Source: Hydrogenophaga sp.
GTDB lineage: Bacteria > Pseudomonadota > Gammaproteobacteria > Burkholderiales > Burkholderiaceae_C
Reading direction: 5' to 3'
Length of the DNA: 64,000 nucleotides
NCBI RefSeq assembly: GCF_025699295.1
Contig: NZ_JAILWB010000002.1
Span: forward strand, 186,001 to 250,000
The position numbers and the translations under genes are program-made. Of the stretch, positions 54,631 through 63,456 are shown in pieces; position 1 is the stretch's first letter; each line of letters starts with the position of its first letter. A model generated the notes under the pieces. The model had not been told where the DNA came from, ran no database searches, and worked only from the letters and a program-made list of their open reading frames with translations.

Positions 54631-55895
54631 TCGTGTTCTACGCCCTTGCGTTGGCGATGCTGGCGCTGGCTGTGTGGCCTCTGGTAGCGGTGGTGTGGCG
54701 TCCGTCTTCAACGCCCGACCGCCAGCCCGTATCAAACACCAACATCGCTCTGCTGCGCGAGCAGCGCGCCCAGCTCGATACCGAATTGGCTGAAGGAAAA
54801 ATCTCGCTCACCGAGCACACCCAAGCGCAGACCGAACTGGCGCGGCGGGTGCTGCAGGAGTCTGCCTCGACCCAGCGCATTGAACCAACATCGCCTCGCA
54901 GTGCCACTGCGCTCGCACTGCTGGTGGCCGTGCCCGCGCTGGCCGTCGGCCTGTACCTGTATCTGGGCGAACCCGATGTGGTGCGCTATGAGGCCGAGCT
55001 GGCCAAGGCACAAGGCGAGGTGTCGAGCAAGGACCTGGACGCCATGGTCCGCCAGGTGGCTCAGAAACTCCAGAGTCATCCACCGGGGCAGACGGCGGAT
55101 GCGCCCGCGTGGGCCATGCTGGCGCGTGCTCACGCCAGCCGTCAACGTTTCGCCGATGCCGACCAGGCCTACCAACGCGCGCTCGAACTCACTCCCGACA
55201 ACCCCGACCTGCTCGCTGACCGGGCCGATCTGCTGTCGTCGTTGCAAGGGCAGAGCGCAAGCGGTGAGTCCATGCGACTCGTCAATCGAGCCCTGGTGAT
55301 CGACCCTGGCCACCCCAAGGCGCTCGCGCTGGCTGGCAGCGCAGCCTACAGCCGGCAGGAATTCAAGCTGGCCGAGTCTTTCTGGCAGCGTGCGCGCGAG
55401 CGGGCCGAGCCAGGAAGCCCGTTTGCCCAGGGGCTGGACAGCAGCCTGGTGGCTGCGCGCGCCGGCATCGCATCACAACAGGGGGGAGGGGAGCGCCTGG
55501 CGGAGCAAACCGCACCAGCGGCCAAGACGCCCATCACGGATACGGTCGATCATCCTGGCTTGAGCGGTCAGATCAGCCTGTCGCCCGAACTGCGTTCAAA
55601 ACTGGCACCGGGCGACACCTTGTTTGTGTTCGCGCGTGCTGTGCAAGGACCGCGCATGCCACTGGCCGTGATGCGTGTGCCGGCCACGGCTGGCCCGGTG
55701 GCCTTTGCGCTGGACGACAGCCAAGCCATGACGCCCGAGCACCGCATTTCTCTGCACGAGCAGGTGGTGGTAGAGGCGCGCATCAGCCGCACCGCTCAGG
55801 CACTGCCGCAAAGTGGTGACCTGCAGGGGAGCAGTGGACCAGTGGCCAGCAACAGCGCCCAGTTGCAGATCAACATCAACACAGTGGTGCCCTGA
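54627..55895 (+). CDS. ccmI: Cytochrome c biogenesis protein CcmI
   Basis: A 422-residue protein. Two N-terminal membrane segments flank a cytoplasmic loop (SEGKISLTEHTQAQ-like region). The rest is periplasmic with TPR-type repeats (for example FADADQAYQRALELTPDNPD) and a C-terminal domain with LFVFARAVQGPRMPLAVMR. It holds apocytochrome tails for the heme lyase. It closes the operon. Confidence 0.9.
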   Translation: MIVFYALALAMLALAVWPLVAVVWRPSSTPDRQPVSNTNIALLREQRAQLDTELAEGKISLTEHTQAQTELARRVLQESASTQRIEPTSPRSATALALLVAVPALAVGLYLYLGEPDVVRYEAELAKAQGEVSSKDLDAMVRQVAQKLQSHPPGQTADAPAWAMLARAHASRQRFADADQAYQRALELTPDNPDLLADRADLLSSLQGQSASGESMRLVNRALVIDPGHPKALALAGSAAYSRQEFKLAESFWQRARERAEPGSPFAQGLDSSLVAARAGIASQQGGGERLAEQTAPAAKTPITDTVDHPGLSGQISLSPELRSKLAPGDTLFVFARAVQGPRMPLAVMRVPATAGPVAFALDDSQAMTPEHRISLHEQVVVEARISRTAQALPQSGDLQGSSGPVASNSAQLQININTVVP

Positions 55896-55906
55896 GCCAG
55901 TCCGGT

Positions 55907-56100
55907 TCAAGCGCGCAAATTGAACCCTTCAGCGATCAGGCGCACCATGGTGGCGGGCTGTTCTTTGTTCGCGAGATGCCCCAGGCCATGGAGCTGAAGG
56001 TAGTGTGCCCCGAGCTTGGACTCGGGCGCCAGTGGGTGTGGGCGTGGTCCAAGCGAGTTTTGTTGCTGGTCCGTTTGCCCGAAGGACCGATCAGCCGACC
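55907..56100 (-). pseudogene. C-terminal remnant of an alpha/beta hydrolase
   Basis: On the minus strand the frame ending at 55907 reads KLGAHYLQLHGLGHLANKEQ followed by PATMVRLIAEG, the pattern around the catalytic His of alpha/beta hydrolases. No upstream part is present: sequence likeness ends by about 56100 and the MerR-type promoter at 56192 follows. The gene was probably truncated when ccm and cadR were brought together. Confidence 0.55.
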
Positions 56101-56191
56101 CAACCAACGAAGAAGAACAACTGTCGCCCTTTCTCATTGATCCAATACCGGCGCTTCGACATTGGAACTCCTACAAGTACAGAGTGAGGGT

Positions 56192-56222
56192 ATCGAAAAC
56201 CCTGGAGCGGCTCCAGAGTCAA
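56192..56222 (-). promoter_or_regulatory. MerR-type operator/promoter divergent from cadR
   Basis: On the minus strand TTGACT and TTCGAT are 19 bases apart with the dyad CTGGAGCCGCTCCAG. It is nearly identical to the site at 45205. It stands 30 bases before cadR and points the other way, towards the hydrolase remnant, so its former target gene has been lost. Confidence 0.82.
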
Positions 56223-56252
56223 GTCTTCACCTCAAACGACCTGAAAGACCTC

Positions 56253-56690
56253 ATGCGCATCAAGGAACTGGCACAGGCCACTGGCGTGGATGTTGAAACC
56301 ATCCGCTACTACGAGAAGCAAAGCCTGCTGCCAGCACCGGCGCGGCAGGACAACGGCTACCGCGACTACACCGATGCTCACCTGGAACAACTGGCCTTCA
56401 TCCGGCACTGCCGAGCGCTGGAGATGCCGCTGGCCGACATCCGCCGACTGCTGAGTGCGCTGGATGCACCGGGCGAGCCGCACCCGGACGTGGATCACCT
56501 GGTGCAGGAACAGATCGAGCGGGTGCGTGCAAGGCTCAAGAGCATGCGCGCGCTGGAGAAGCAGTTGTTGCTGCTCAAGGCCAGTTGCGGGCGTTGTGAC
56601 GATGACGGAGCCGATTGCGGCATCCTCAAGGAGTTGGTGGCCGCCGCACATGGTGAAGCCTGCGCCTGCCACTCGGTGAAGCCGTCCTGA
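56253..56690 (+). CDS. cadR: MerR family Cd/Pb-type regulator CadR
   Basis: A 145-residue MerR regulator. The winged helix-turn-helix is MRIKELAQATGVDVETIRYY and the long dimer helix runs through QEQIERVRARLKSMRALEKQ. Metal-site candidates are Cys 112, 115 and 122 in ASCGRCDDDGADCGIL and Cys 137 and 139 in EACACHS. At the position of CadR/PbrR Cys 77-79 there is His 77 (GEPHPDVDH). ATG 56253 is taken from the family; the frame is open further upstream. It is the only intact MerR gene in the window and the probable regulator of the four MerR-type promoters. Confidence 0.88.
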   Translation: MRIKELAQATGVDVETIRYYEKQSLLPAPARQDNGYRDYTDAHLEQLAFIRHCRALEMPLADIRRLLSALDAPGEPHPDVDHLVQEQIERVRARLKSMRALEKQLLLLKASCGRCDDDGADCGILKELVAAAHGEACACHSVKPS

Positions 56691-56718
56691 TGCATCAGGA
56701 CCGTCCCCTTGGCTGCGG

Positions 56719-57039
56719 TCAACGGGCCGGCTGGAACATGATGATGCCCATGCCAACCAGGCCCATGGCCATGCCCGCCATGTCCCACACGGTGGGCCGA
56801 ACCTGATCGACAGCCCAAAGCCACAACAGAGCCACAGTGATGTAGACGCCGCCGTAGGCGGCATACACGCGACCGGCCGCCGTGTCGTGCAAGGTCAGGA
56901 GCCAGGCGAACAAGGCCAGGCTCAGGAAGCCGGGCACCAACAGCCACATGGACCGGCCTTGTTTGAGCCACAGGTAGGGCAGATAGCAGCCGATGATTTC
57001 TGCCAACGCAGTGGCGACGAAAAGCAGCAGGGTTTTCAT
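56719..57039 (-). CDS. ynfA: YnfA family (UPF0060) small membrane protein
   Basis: A 106-residue protein with four hydrophobic segments, matching YnfA: start [20 protein letters not shown], middle [19 protein letters not shown] and end [17 protein letters not shown]. The family is SMR-like and its substrate is not settled; copies beside cad genes are common. It converges on cadR with 28 bases between the stops. Confidence 0.9.
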   Translation of the reverse strand: MKTLLLFVATALAEIIGCYLPYLWLKQGRSMWLLVPGFLSLALFAWLLTLHDTAAGRVYAAYGGVYITVALLWLWAVDQVRPTVWDMAGMAMGLVGMGIIMFQPAR

Positions 57040-57243
57040 GACGGCATTGTGCTGGCCGGTGAATAACCCAGAAAGACGTGCTGCTTGACTTTTGCTGGTG
57101 GTGCGTCACGGCGTGCCGCCGTCGGGCTCTGCGGGCTGTGCCCGCGCCCCATGCCGGGTCACGGCCATTCGGCTTCGATCCCTGCGCCTTCGGCCGTTGG
57201 CATCCGGCCAGCGCGCTGCGCTTGCTTGTCTCACGCCTGCTGT

Positions 57244-57419
57244 TGTGGTGGGGCTTGCTTGCTGTTCCCTCCATCCTTGCACACCGTTCTCGCCGTCAAG
57301 GTCTGCGCGCCCTGTGGGCGCTAGCGGCCATTCGGCCGTCTTCGAACCTGTGACCGCTGCGCTGCGGCGTGCCGGTTCCGGTCTCGGGCAATCCCGCCCG
57401 ATCACTGGAGTAGGTCATG
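57244..57419 (+). repeat. 176-bp leader repeat, copy 1
   Basis: Matches 60492-60667 without gaps, with six differences over 176 bases. The last three bases are the ATG start codon of the following gene in both copies. It contains the segment TTCGGCCGTCTTCGAACC and, near its end, CCGATCACTGGAGTAGGTC with a GGAG ribosome site. Weaker likeness continues upstream of both copies. It is probably a shared promoter or leader for ICE genes. The rest of 57040-57243 holds no gene. Confidence 0.85.
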
Positions 57420-57809
57420 GACGACAAGTCATATGTTTCGCTGGAGCAGCAGTTTTGTCTGGTGTGCGGCAACGCTTTTGACACGGGCAACATCCTGCTG
57501 GACCGGCGTTTGCGCGCGAGCATGGCGCACCACACGACGACGGGCTGGGGTCTGTGTCCCGAGTACCAGCGTTTGTTCTCGGAGGGCTTCGTGGCCCTGG
57601 TCGAATGCGATCCGCAGCGCAGCGGTTCGCCATCGGGTTCAGGCCTGATGAAGCCTGATCAGGCGTACCGCACCGGGCGGCTGGCGCATCTGAAGCGGGA
57701 TGCATTCGCCCGGGTGTTCAACGTCCCGGTCGCGGCCGAGCAGCCTTGTGTCTTCGTCGAGCCCGGCGTGATCGAACAACTGAAGGCGATGGTGCCGGCC
57801 ACCGATTGA
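57417..57809 (+). CDS. Small zinc-ribbon-like protein of the mobile-element block
   Basis: A 130-residue protein with a CxxC in EQQFCLVCGNAFDTGN and further Cys in GWGLCPEYQRL and QPCVFVEPG. I cannot name a family with confidence. It begins exactly at the end of the first leader repeat and is followed by a terminator at 57830, so it is probably a one-gene unit. GGAG lies six to seven bases before the ATG. Confidence 0.65.
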   Translation: MDDKSYVSLEQQFCLVCGNAFDTGNILLDRRLRASMAHHTTTGWGLCPEYQRLFSEGFVALVECDPQRSGSPSGSGLMKPDQAYRTGRLAHLKRDAFARVFNVPVAAEQPCVFVEPGVIEQLKAMVPATD

Positions 57810-57829
57810 CGTCGCTCTGAGGCCTTGAT

Positions 57830-57867
57830 GCGCCGCCCCGTGGATCGCGGGAGCGGCGCTTTGTTTT
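57830..57867 (+). terminator. Rho-independent terminator after the zinc-ribbon gene
   Basis: GCGCCGC and GCGGCGC form the outer stem with an inner CCCG/CGGG pair, followed by TTTGTTTT. It lies 21 bases after the stop. The further 380 bases up to 58250 are GC-rich with no gene I can support; a five-codon frame (MHNTD) at about 58165 is noted but not called. Confidence 0.75.
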
Positions 57868-58250
57868 GCTGCACCGGGCTGTTGGGATGAACCCTCGGCC
57901 GAATGGGTCGAACGTGTTCTCTCCGGCGGTGCTGCGCGGGCTTCGCACCGCCTGCGCGCCAGCTTCGCCGGCTTGCCTGGCCTTTGCGGGCGCTCCTCCC
58001 GTCAAGGGCCGCTGGCGGCGCCCGTGTCCTCGGCTGCGCCTGCGGGCCGCGCCAGCGCCTTCGCTTCCTCCCTTGACGGCGCACCCGCGCCGGCCCCAGT
58101 GGCCGTCCATGGCCGCGAAGGGCTTCGCGGCCCCTGCGGAGCCCAACACCCAAGGAGAGCGCCCATGCACAACACCGACTGACTTCCCATCCGCGTTTCG
58201 ATGTCTTCCATTGTTTGAACAAGGTCCCCGTGTGGGACAGGAGATTTCAC

Positions 58251-60271
58251 ATGAACACCGTTACCCAATCCGAAACCCTGGCCTTGAGTGCCGTGGCCGC
58301 TGCGGCAGTCCTCCGCACTGCGGCCATTGCCGGTGAATCCGTCACCGTGCCGGAAATCGCACCCTACGAACTGCATCTGATCCCGTTGTCGCGGCTGCGG
58401 CCCTCCAACCGCAACGTGCGCCAGAGCGGCGGCACGGCCATTCCCGAACTCGCTGCGTCCATCGCACGCGTGGGTCTGCTGCAGAACCTGACCGTCGTCA
58501 CCACGCCCGATGGACAGTGGTTCGAGGTGGTGGCCGGGCGTCGGCGACTGGCCGCCTTGAAGCTGCTGGTCAAGCGCCACAAGCTCGCCAAGGACCACCC
58601 GGTGCCTTGTCTGCTGGTGCCCGACACCTCGGCCCGCACCGTGAGCCTGAGCGAGAACGTGCAGCGGGAGGCCATGACCCCGGTGGATGAACTGTTCGCC
58701 TGGAAGGCACTGGTGGCCGAAGGCCGGTCGCTGGAGGACATCGCGGCCGACTTCGGCGTCACGCCGCTGGTGGTCAAGCGGCGGCTGCGGCTGGCGAACG
58801 TCGCGCCCCGGCTGCTGGTGGACTATCAGCAGGGAGCGGTCACGCTGGAGCAGTTGATGGCCCTGGCGATCACGGACGACCACGCGGCGCAGGAGTCGGC
58901 TTTCTATGAAGTGCCACAGTGGCAGCGCAGTCCGGAATCCCTGCGGGACCACTTGACCCGCGACGAGGTGGATGCCAGTCGCGACGCGCTGGCTCGATTC
59001 GTGGGGGTGGAGGCCTACGAAGCGGCAGGCGGTGACATCCGGCGCGACCTGTTCGCGGACGAGCAGAAGGGCGTATTCCTCACCGATACCGGTTTGCTGG
59101 AGAGGCTGGCACGCGACCGGCTGACCGATGCAGCCGAATCGGTGCGGGCCGAAGGCTGGGGCTGGGTGGACATCACGCCGCGTGTGTCGTCGGCCGATCT
59201 GCACACCTTCCAGCGGGCGCGGCGTTCGCGCCGGGAACCCACCAAGGCCGAGGCCAAACGCATCGAGAAACTGGAGGCCGAGCAGGCGCTGCTTCAAGAC
59301 AAGCTCGACGACGAGGACGACGACCTGAGCGACGACGGTGCGCAGGCTCTGCACGAAGAACTGGACCGGCTGGGCGAGCAACTGGACGCCATCGAACAGA
59401 CCCTGGTGGTGTACGAGCCCGGCGTCGTGTCCATGGCCGGCGCGGTGGTGTCGGTGGACCCCATGGGGCTGTGGTGGTGCATCGCGGGCTGTTGCGCGTT
59501 GAACAGGTCAAGGCACTGCGGGCGCAGGAGCGGCCAACGCCGGACGCACACGCAGGAGGCGAAGGAGGGCCAACAGATGCACCCGCCACCCGGGGCGGTC
59601 TGTCGGAGAAACTGGTGCGCCGCTTGAGCGCGCACCGCACCGCCGCCCTGCAAGCCGAGGTGGCCCGCCATCCGCGCATCGCGCTGGTGGCTCTGGTGCA
59701 CCAGTTGGCGCAGCGGGTGATCCTGGGTGGCTACGGTGCATCGCCGGTCAACATCAGCGCCACACCGCAGGACCGGCTGGAGCAGCATGCGCCAGACGTT
59801 GCAGAGGCCCCGGCTTCGCAGGGCCTGCGTGCCGTGCGCGAGGCCTGGGCAGCGCGGTTGCCGGAAGACCCGAAGGCCCTGTTTGCCGAATTCCTGGCAA
59901 TGGAGCAGGAAGAACTGCTGTCGCTGCTGGCCCTGTGCGTGGGCCTGACGGTATCGGCCATCGCTCACCGCGAAGACGAAGCCCCCGCCGCGCTGCTGGC
60001 GCAGGCGGTGGGGCTGGACATGCATGGTTGGTGGGCTCCAACCGCAGCGGGCTACTTCGACCACGTGTCCAAGGCCAAGGCATTGGAGGCGGTGCAGGTC
60101 TTCGCGCCGGGCGAGGTGCAACGACTGGCAAAACTCAAGAAGGCCCAGATCGCCGCCGAGGCCGGGCGGCTGGCCGCTGGCTCGGGCTGGCTGCCGCAAA
60201 TGCTGACCGAGCCAGTGCAGGTTGAGGAAGGGCAGGGTGAGCAAGAGCCGGAAGAAACTCAGGCCGCTTGA
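58251..60271 (+). pseudogene. parB: ParB/RepB/Spo0J-family protein with a one-base frameshift
   Basis: The N-terminal part (58251 to about 59468) has a ParB nuclease-type domain with SRLRPSNRNVRQSGG and VVAGRRRLAALKLL, then a helix-turn-helix around LEDIAADFGVTPLVVKRRLR and an acidic coiled coil. At VSVDPMG (near 59466) the reading shifts: the frame beginning at about 59471 continues VVVHRGLLRVEQVKALRAQE and runs on to 60271. One missing base, probably in the GGGG run at 59465-59468, explains this; restored, the protein would have about 673 residues. AGGAG lies eight bases before the ATG. As read, the C-terminal 267 residues are lost. Confidence 0.82.
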
Positions 60272-60302
60272 CGCTGCGACAAGTTCCGAAACGCCTCTTC
60301 AC

Positions 60303-60327
60303 ATCCCGGCTTCGGCCGGGATTTTTT
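60303..60327 (+). terminator. Rho-independent terminator after parB
   Basis: ATCCCGGC and GCCGGGAT form a perfect 8-bp stem with a TTCG loop and are followed by TTTTT. It lies 31 bases after the parB stop. Confidence 0.88.
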
Positions 60328-60491
60328 GTGCGTCTCCGGCGCAGCCGGACCGCGCTCTGGTGCTGCGCATCGAGCCACCAGGCCACGCGTGACCCGGTGT
60401 CTCGACCCTGTCGGGCGCCGATCGCTGACGCCTCCGGCCGTTGGCATGCCCCCGGCCTGCGCGCTGCGCTTGCCTGTTTCACTCGGACATG

Positions 60492-60667
60492 TGTGGTGGG
60501 GCTGGCTTGCTGTTCCCTTCATCCTTGCACACCGTTCTCGCCGTCAAGGTCTGCGCGCCCTGCGGGCGCTGGCGGCCATTCGGCCGTCTTCGAACCTGTG
60601 ACCGCTGCGCTGCGGCGTGCCGGTTCCGGTCTCGGGCAATCCCGCCCGATCACCGGAGTTGGTCATG
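60492..60667 (+). repeat. 176-bp leader repeat, copy 2
   Basis: Second copy of the leader at 57244, ending in the ATG of the RadC-like gene. The six differences from copy 1 are scattered single bases. Both copies keep the GGAG ribosome site near the end, with the same spacing to the ATG. Confidence 0.85.
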
Positions 60668-61201
60668 CAGCACGATCTGTTCTCTTCCCTCGATTCCCTC
60701 CTGTCGGTGCCCGCAGGGGCGGGAGGCTTTCTCATCCGCGACCTGGCGGGCCAGTACCGGCCAGCCGAGGCCGACGAGGTGCTGCTGGCGGCACAGAGGC
60801 TGCTGGCTGCACAGGTGCGCGGTAGCGATCTGATGGACTCGCCCGCGGTGGTGAAGGACTTCCTGCGCGCCAGACTCGGCAACCTGCCGCACGAGGTGTT
60901 TGCCGTGGTGCACCTGGACTCGCAGAACCGAGTGCTGGACTACGTCGAGATGTTCCGCGGCACGGTCAGTCAGACATCGGTGTACCCGCGCGAGGTGGTG
61001 CGTGACGCACTGATGCGCAACAGCAGCGCTCTGGTCCTGGTGCACAACCATCCCAGCGGCGAGGCCCGTCCGTCGCGCGCTGACGAACATCTGACGCAGA
61101 CCATCAAGGCCGCAGCGGCGTTGGTCGATGTGCGGGTGCTCGATCACTTCATCGTCGCCGGCAACGTGATCTGCTCGATGGCAGAAATCGGTCTTGCGTA
61201 A
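60665..61201 (+). CDS. radC: RadC-like JAB/MPN domain protein
   Basis: A 178-residue JAB/MPN protein. The metal-binding signature HxHx7SxxD is complete in LVHNHPSGEARPSRADEHLT, with the upstream Glu in HEVFAVVHLDSQ. Copies of this kind occur on ICEs and plasmids; their biochemical role is not settled. ATG 60665 is at the end of the leader repeat with GGAG upstream; longer frames begin inside the leader. A terminator follows at once. Confidence 0.9.
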   Translation: MQHDLFSSLDSLLSVPAGAGGFLIRDLAGQYRPAEADEVLLAAQRLLAAQVRGSDLMDSPAVVKDFLRARLGNLPHEVFAVVHLDSQNRVLDYVEMFRGTVSQTSVYPREVVRDALMRNSSALVLVHNHPSGEARPSRADEHLTQTIKAAAALVDVRVLDHFIVAGNVICSMAEIGLA

Positions 61202-61205
61202 CCCC

Positions 61206-61230
61206 TGGGGCCTTCGGCCCCAATTTTCTT
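61206..61230 (+). terminator. Rho-independent terminator after radC
   Basis: TGGGGCC and GGCCCCA form a stem with a TTC loop, followed by ATTTTCTT. It lies four bases after the radC stop codon. Confidence 0.82.
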
Positions 61231-61901
61231 GTTGCTGACCAGCGCGCTTCGCGCGAGCGCAGGGGAGGGCGGAGCATGGCCGGTGTTCACCGGCAGCACA
61301 TTGGGCAGCGGCCCTGTCCCGTGCCTGGGGATCGCGGTCTTGTTTCCTTCCCGCTACGCGGGAACGCGCCCGCTGGACGAACTGACGCACGGTCCTCTCC
61401 CGCCGCTGCGCTGTGGTTCTGTCCCGCCCGCCAGATCGTCCCCCGCTCACCCGCCATGCCCGAAGCCGGGCCGCCGGGAATACCGGAGACAGCGAACCCC
61501 TGAGGTGATCGCACCGGCTCGAACGCCGCGCCAGTCGCTGCGCTTGGTGTCACGCCGCCCGCAGAGCCGCCGCTGCTCACGTCATCCGGTCGCCTGCGCT
61601 TTGCTGGTCGCCCGAAGAGGCTCGGGCAGCGCGTGCGCCAATGGGCCCACCGTCATCCCCCCACGGCGCCCCCATCCACAGGTGAGGGGGACTTGTGGGG
61701 GGATCTTTCAGCGGTGGGCCAGGTGACTGGCTCACTGTTTCGTGCTGCAAGGTTTCCCCATCCCCCACCCCTTCCCGAGGGAAGGGGCCTTGCCCACCCC
61801 CCGCCCGCCCGTGGGCGGGAGCGAGGGAGTCCGAGCGAGAGGATCAGCTTTGAGGAACCCGGATCGGGGTCCGGCTGGTCGCTCTTGCAAGGAGTTTCAC
61901 C
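61231..61901. other. Long GC-rich non-coding region before ssb
   Basis: About 670 bases without a supported gene. Two perfect hairpins lie at the right: CCCCTTCCC-GA-GGGAAGGGG (about 61768-61787) and CCCGCCC-GT-GGGCGGG (about 61804-61819). GGAG and a purine-rich stretch directly before 61902 serve ssb. Open frames here have no family likeness. It could hold the ssb promoter, an origin or a small RNA; none can be shown. Confidence 0.4.
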
Positions 61902-62306
61902 ATGGCCAATGTTCTGATCATTCAGCACCACGCGCACCTGGCCGGTGCCGTCAAGCTCGAATTCGTCAACGGGCGCGAAGGCAAGCTCGCCAAAGCAAGC
62001 CTGATCGCCATCAGCAACCAGCATCGCGGCAGCGGCGAAGACCGCGAGGAGCGTGCGGTGTCGATCCGCTGGACCCTCTGGGGCAAGCTGGCTGAACACG
62101 CCGCCGAGTACCTGGGCAAGGGCTCGCACGTGAACGTGATCGGGCGCTTGCACAACACCCAGTACCAGGACGGCGAAGGCCGCGAGGTCCACGGCATGGA
62201 GTTCACCGTCGAAGACATCGATTACCTCGACAGCAAGGCCGAGAGCGAAGCCCGCCGCAGCCGCCACACCAATGACTCCCAGGGCTGCCAGCCGGCCACC
62301 GCCTGA
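61902..62306 (+). CDS. ssb: Single-stranded DNA-binding protein (mobile-element type)
   Basis: A 134-residue OB-fold protein. Family features are AVSIRWTLWGKLAEHAAEYL, KGSHVNVIGRLHNTQYQDGE and GMEFTVEDIDYL. The C-terminal acidic tip typical of chromosomal SSB is missing (it ends QPATA), as in several plasmid and ICE copies. AAGGAG lies seven to eight bases before the ATG. It stands 78 bases before the DUF932 gene and would protect single-stranded DNA during transfer or replication. Confidence 0.88.
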   Translation: MANVLIIQHHAHLAGAVKLEFVNGREGKLAKASLIAISNQHRGSGEDREERAVSIRWTLWGKLAEHAAEYLGKGSHVNVIGRLHNTQYQDGEGREVHGMEFTVEDIDYLDSKAESEARRSRHTNDSQGCQPATA

Positions 62307-62384
62307 AGCCCCACACCGGGCGGTTCGGCCGCCCGGTCTCCCTCATCCCGTTTCTCCCCTATTCACTGATCCAGGAGCGTCACC

Positions 62385-63245
62385 ATGATCTCGTCCGCCC
62401 ATTCCCCCCGTCTGGCTGCCCGCTTTGGCCAGAGCACCTTTGTCATCCGCAGCGAGACCCCACTGGCCGAAGACCAAATGCGCCGGGCCGCGCCGTCCAT
62501 CTTTGCCGAAGGCAAACACGGCAGCCGTTCCGAGCGCTACACCTACATCCCCACCATCGACGTGCTGCGCGGCCTGCGCCACGAAGGCTTCGAACCCTTC
62601 ATGGTGGCCCAGAGCAAAAGCCGCATCGAAGGCAAGACCGAATTCACCAAACACATGATCCGCATGCGCCACCTGGGTCAGGTCAACACCCGGCCCGAGG
62701 CCAACGAGATCATCCTGATCAACAGCCACGACGGCGCCAGCAGTTATCAAATGCTTGCTGGTCAGTTCAGGTTCGTCTGTTGCAACGGTCTGGTGGTCGG
62801 TGATGTGGCCAACGACATCCGCATCCCGCACAAGGGCAACATCCGCGACGAAGTGATCGAAGGCGCGTTCCGGGTGCTGGAGGACTTCGAGGTTGTGGAA
62901 GCGTCCACAGACAGCATGAAGGCCCTGCCGCTGCAGCGTGAGGAGCAGCAGGCCTTTGCCACCGCCGCCCTTGCGCTGCGCTACGGTGAACGGGGGGAGG
63001 GCGAACCACCCGCACCGGTGACCGCCGAGCAATTGATTGAAGCCCGACGGCCCGAGGACTGCGGCAACAGCCTGTGGACCACGTTCCAGCGGGTGCAGGA
63101 GAACGCCTTGAAGGGTGGCCAGCCGGGCAGGGGCGCCAAGGGCCGGCGCCTGCACACCCGCCCGGTGGCCAGCATCGACCGCAGCGTGAGCCTGAACCGC
63201 GCGCTGTGGGTGCTGGCCGAAGAGATGCGCAAGCTCAAGGTTTGA
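62385..63245 (+). CDS. DUF932 family protein
   Basis: A 286-residue protein. Residues about 45-250 match the DUF932 pattern: YTYIPTIDVLRGLRHEGFEP, INSHDGASSYQMLAGQFRFV, CCNGLVVGDV and SIDRSVSLNRALWVLAEEM at the end. The family is common on plasmids, phages and ICEs and its function is unknown. AGGAG lies seven bases before the ATG. It follows ssb in the same direction. Confidence 0.87.
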   Translation: MISSAHSPRLAARFGQSTFVIRSETPLAEDQMRRAAPSIFAEGKHGSRSERYTYIPTIDVLRGLRHEGFEPFMVAQSKSRIEGKTEFTKHMIRMRHLGQVNTRPEANEIILINSHDGASSYQMLAGQFRFVCCNGLVVGDVANDIRIPHKGNIRDEVIEGAFRVLEDFEVVEASTDSMKALPLQREEQQAFATAALALRYGERGEGEPPAPVTAEQLIEARRPEDCGNSLWTTFQRVQENALKGGQPGRGAKGRRLHTRPVASIDRSVSLNRALWVLAEEMRKLKV

Positions 63246-63456
63246 TGAGGTCCGGCGCTGGATTCAACCCCGAATCCAGCGCTGGCCATGCGGTGCTCCG
63301 CGCCCATCATCGGGCAGTGCGTGCGCGTGAAATTCCAGAACGCGCTCGCCGGCCGGCGCCGGCTCGCGCGATCCCGGCCGCTGGCGCATCGAGCGCGGCG
63401 CCCGGGAAACGTCCTCCGCCTCGACCTCCCTTGTCGGTCGCGCTGGAGGAAACCCC

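Noticed and set aside
59460..59475. Programmed -1 frameshifting in parB
   Set aside because: GGGG is a weak slip site, no typical XXXYYYZ heptamer or clear downstream stem was seen; a simple base loss explains it better.
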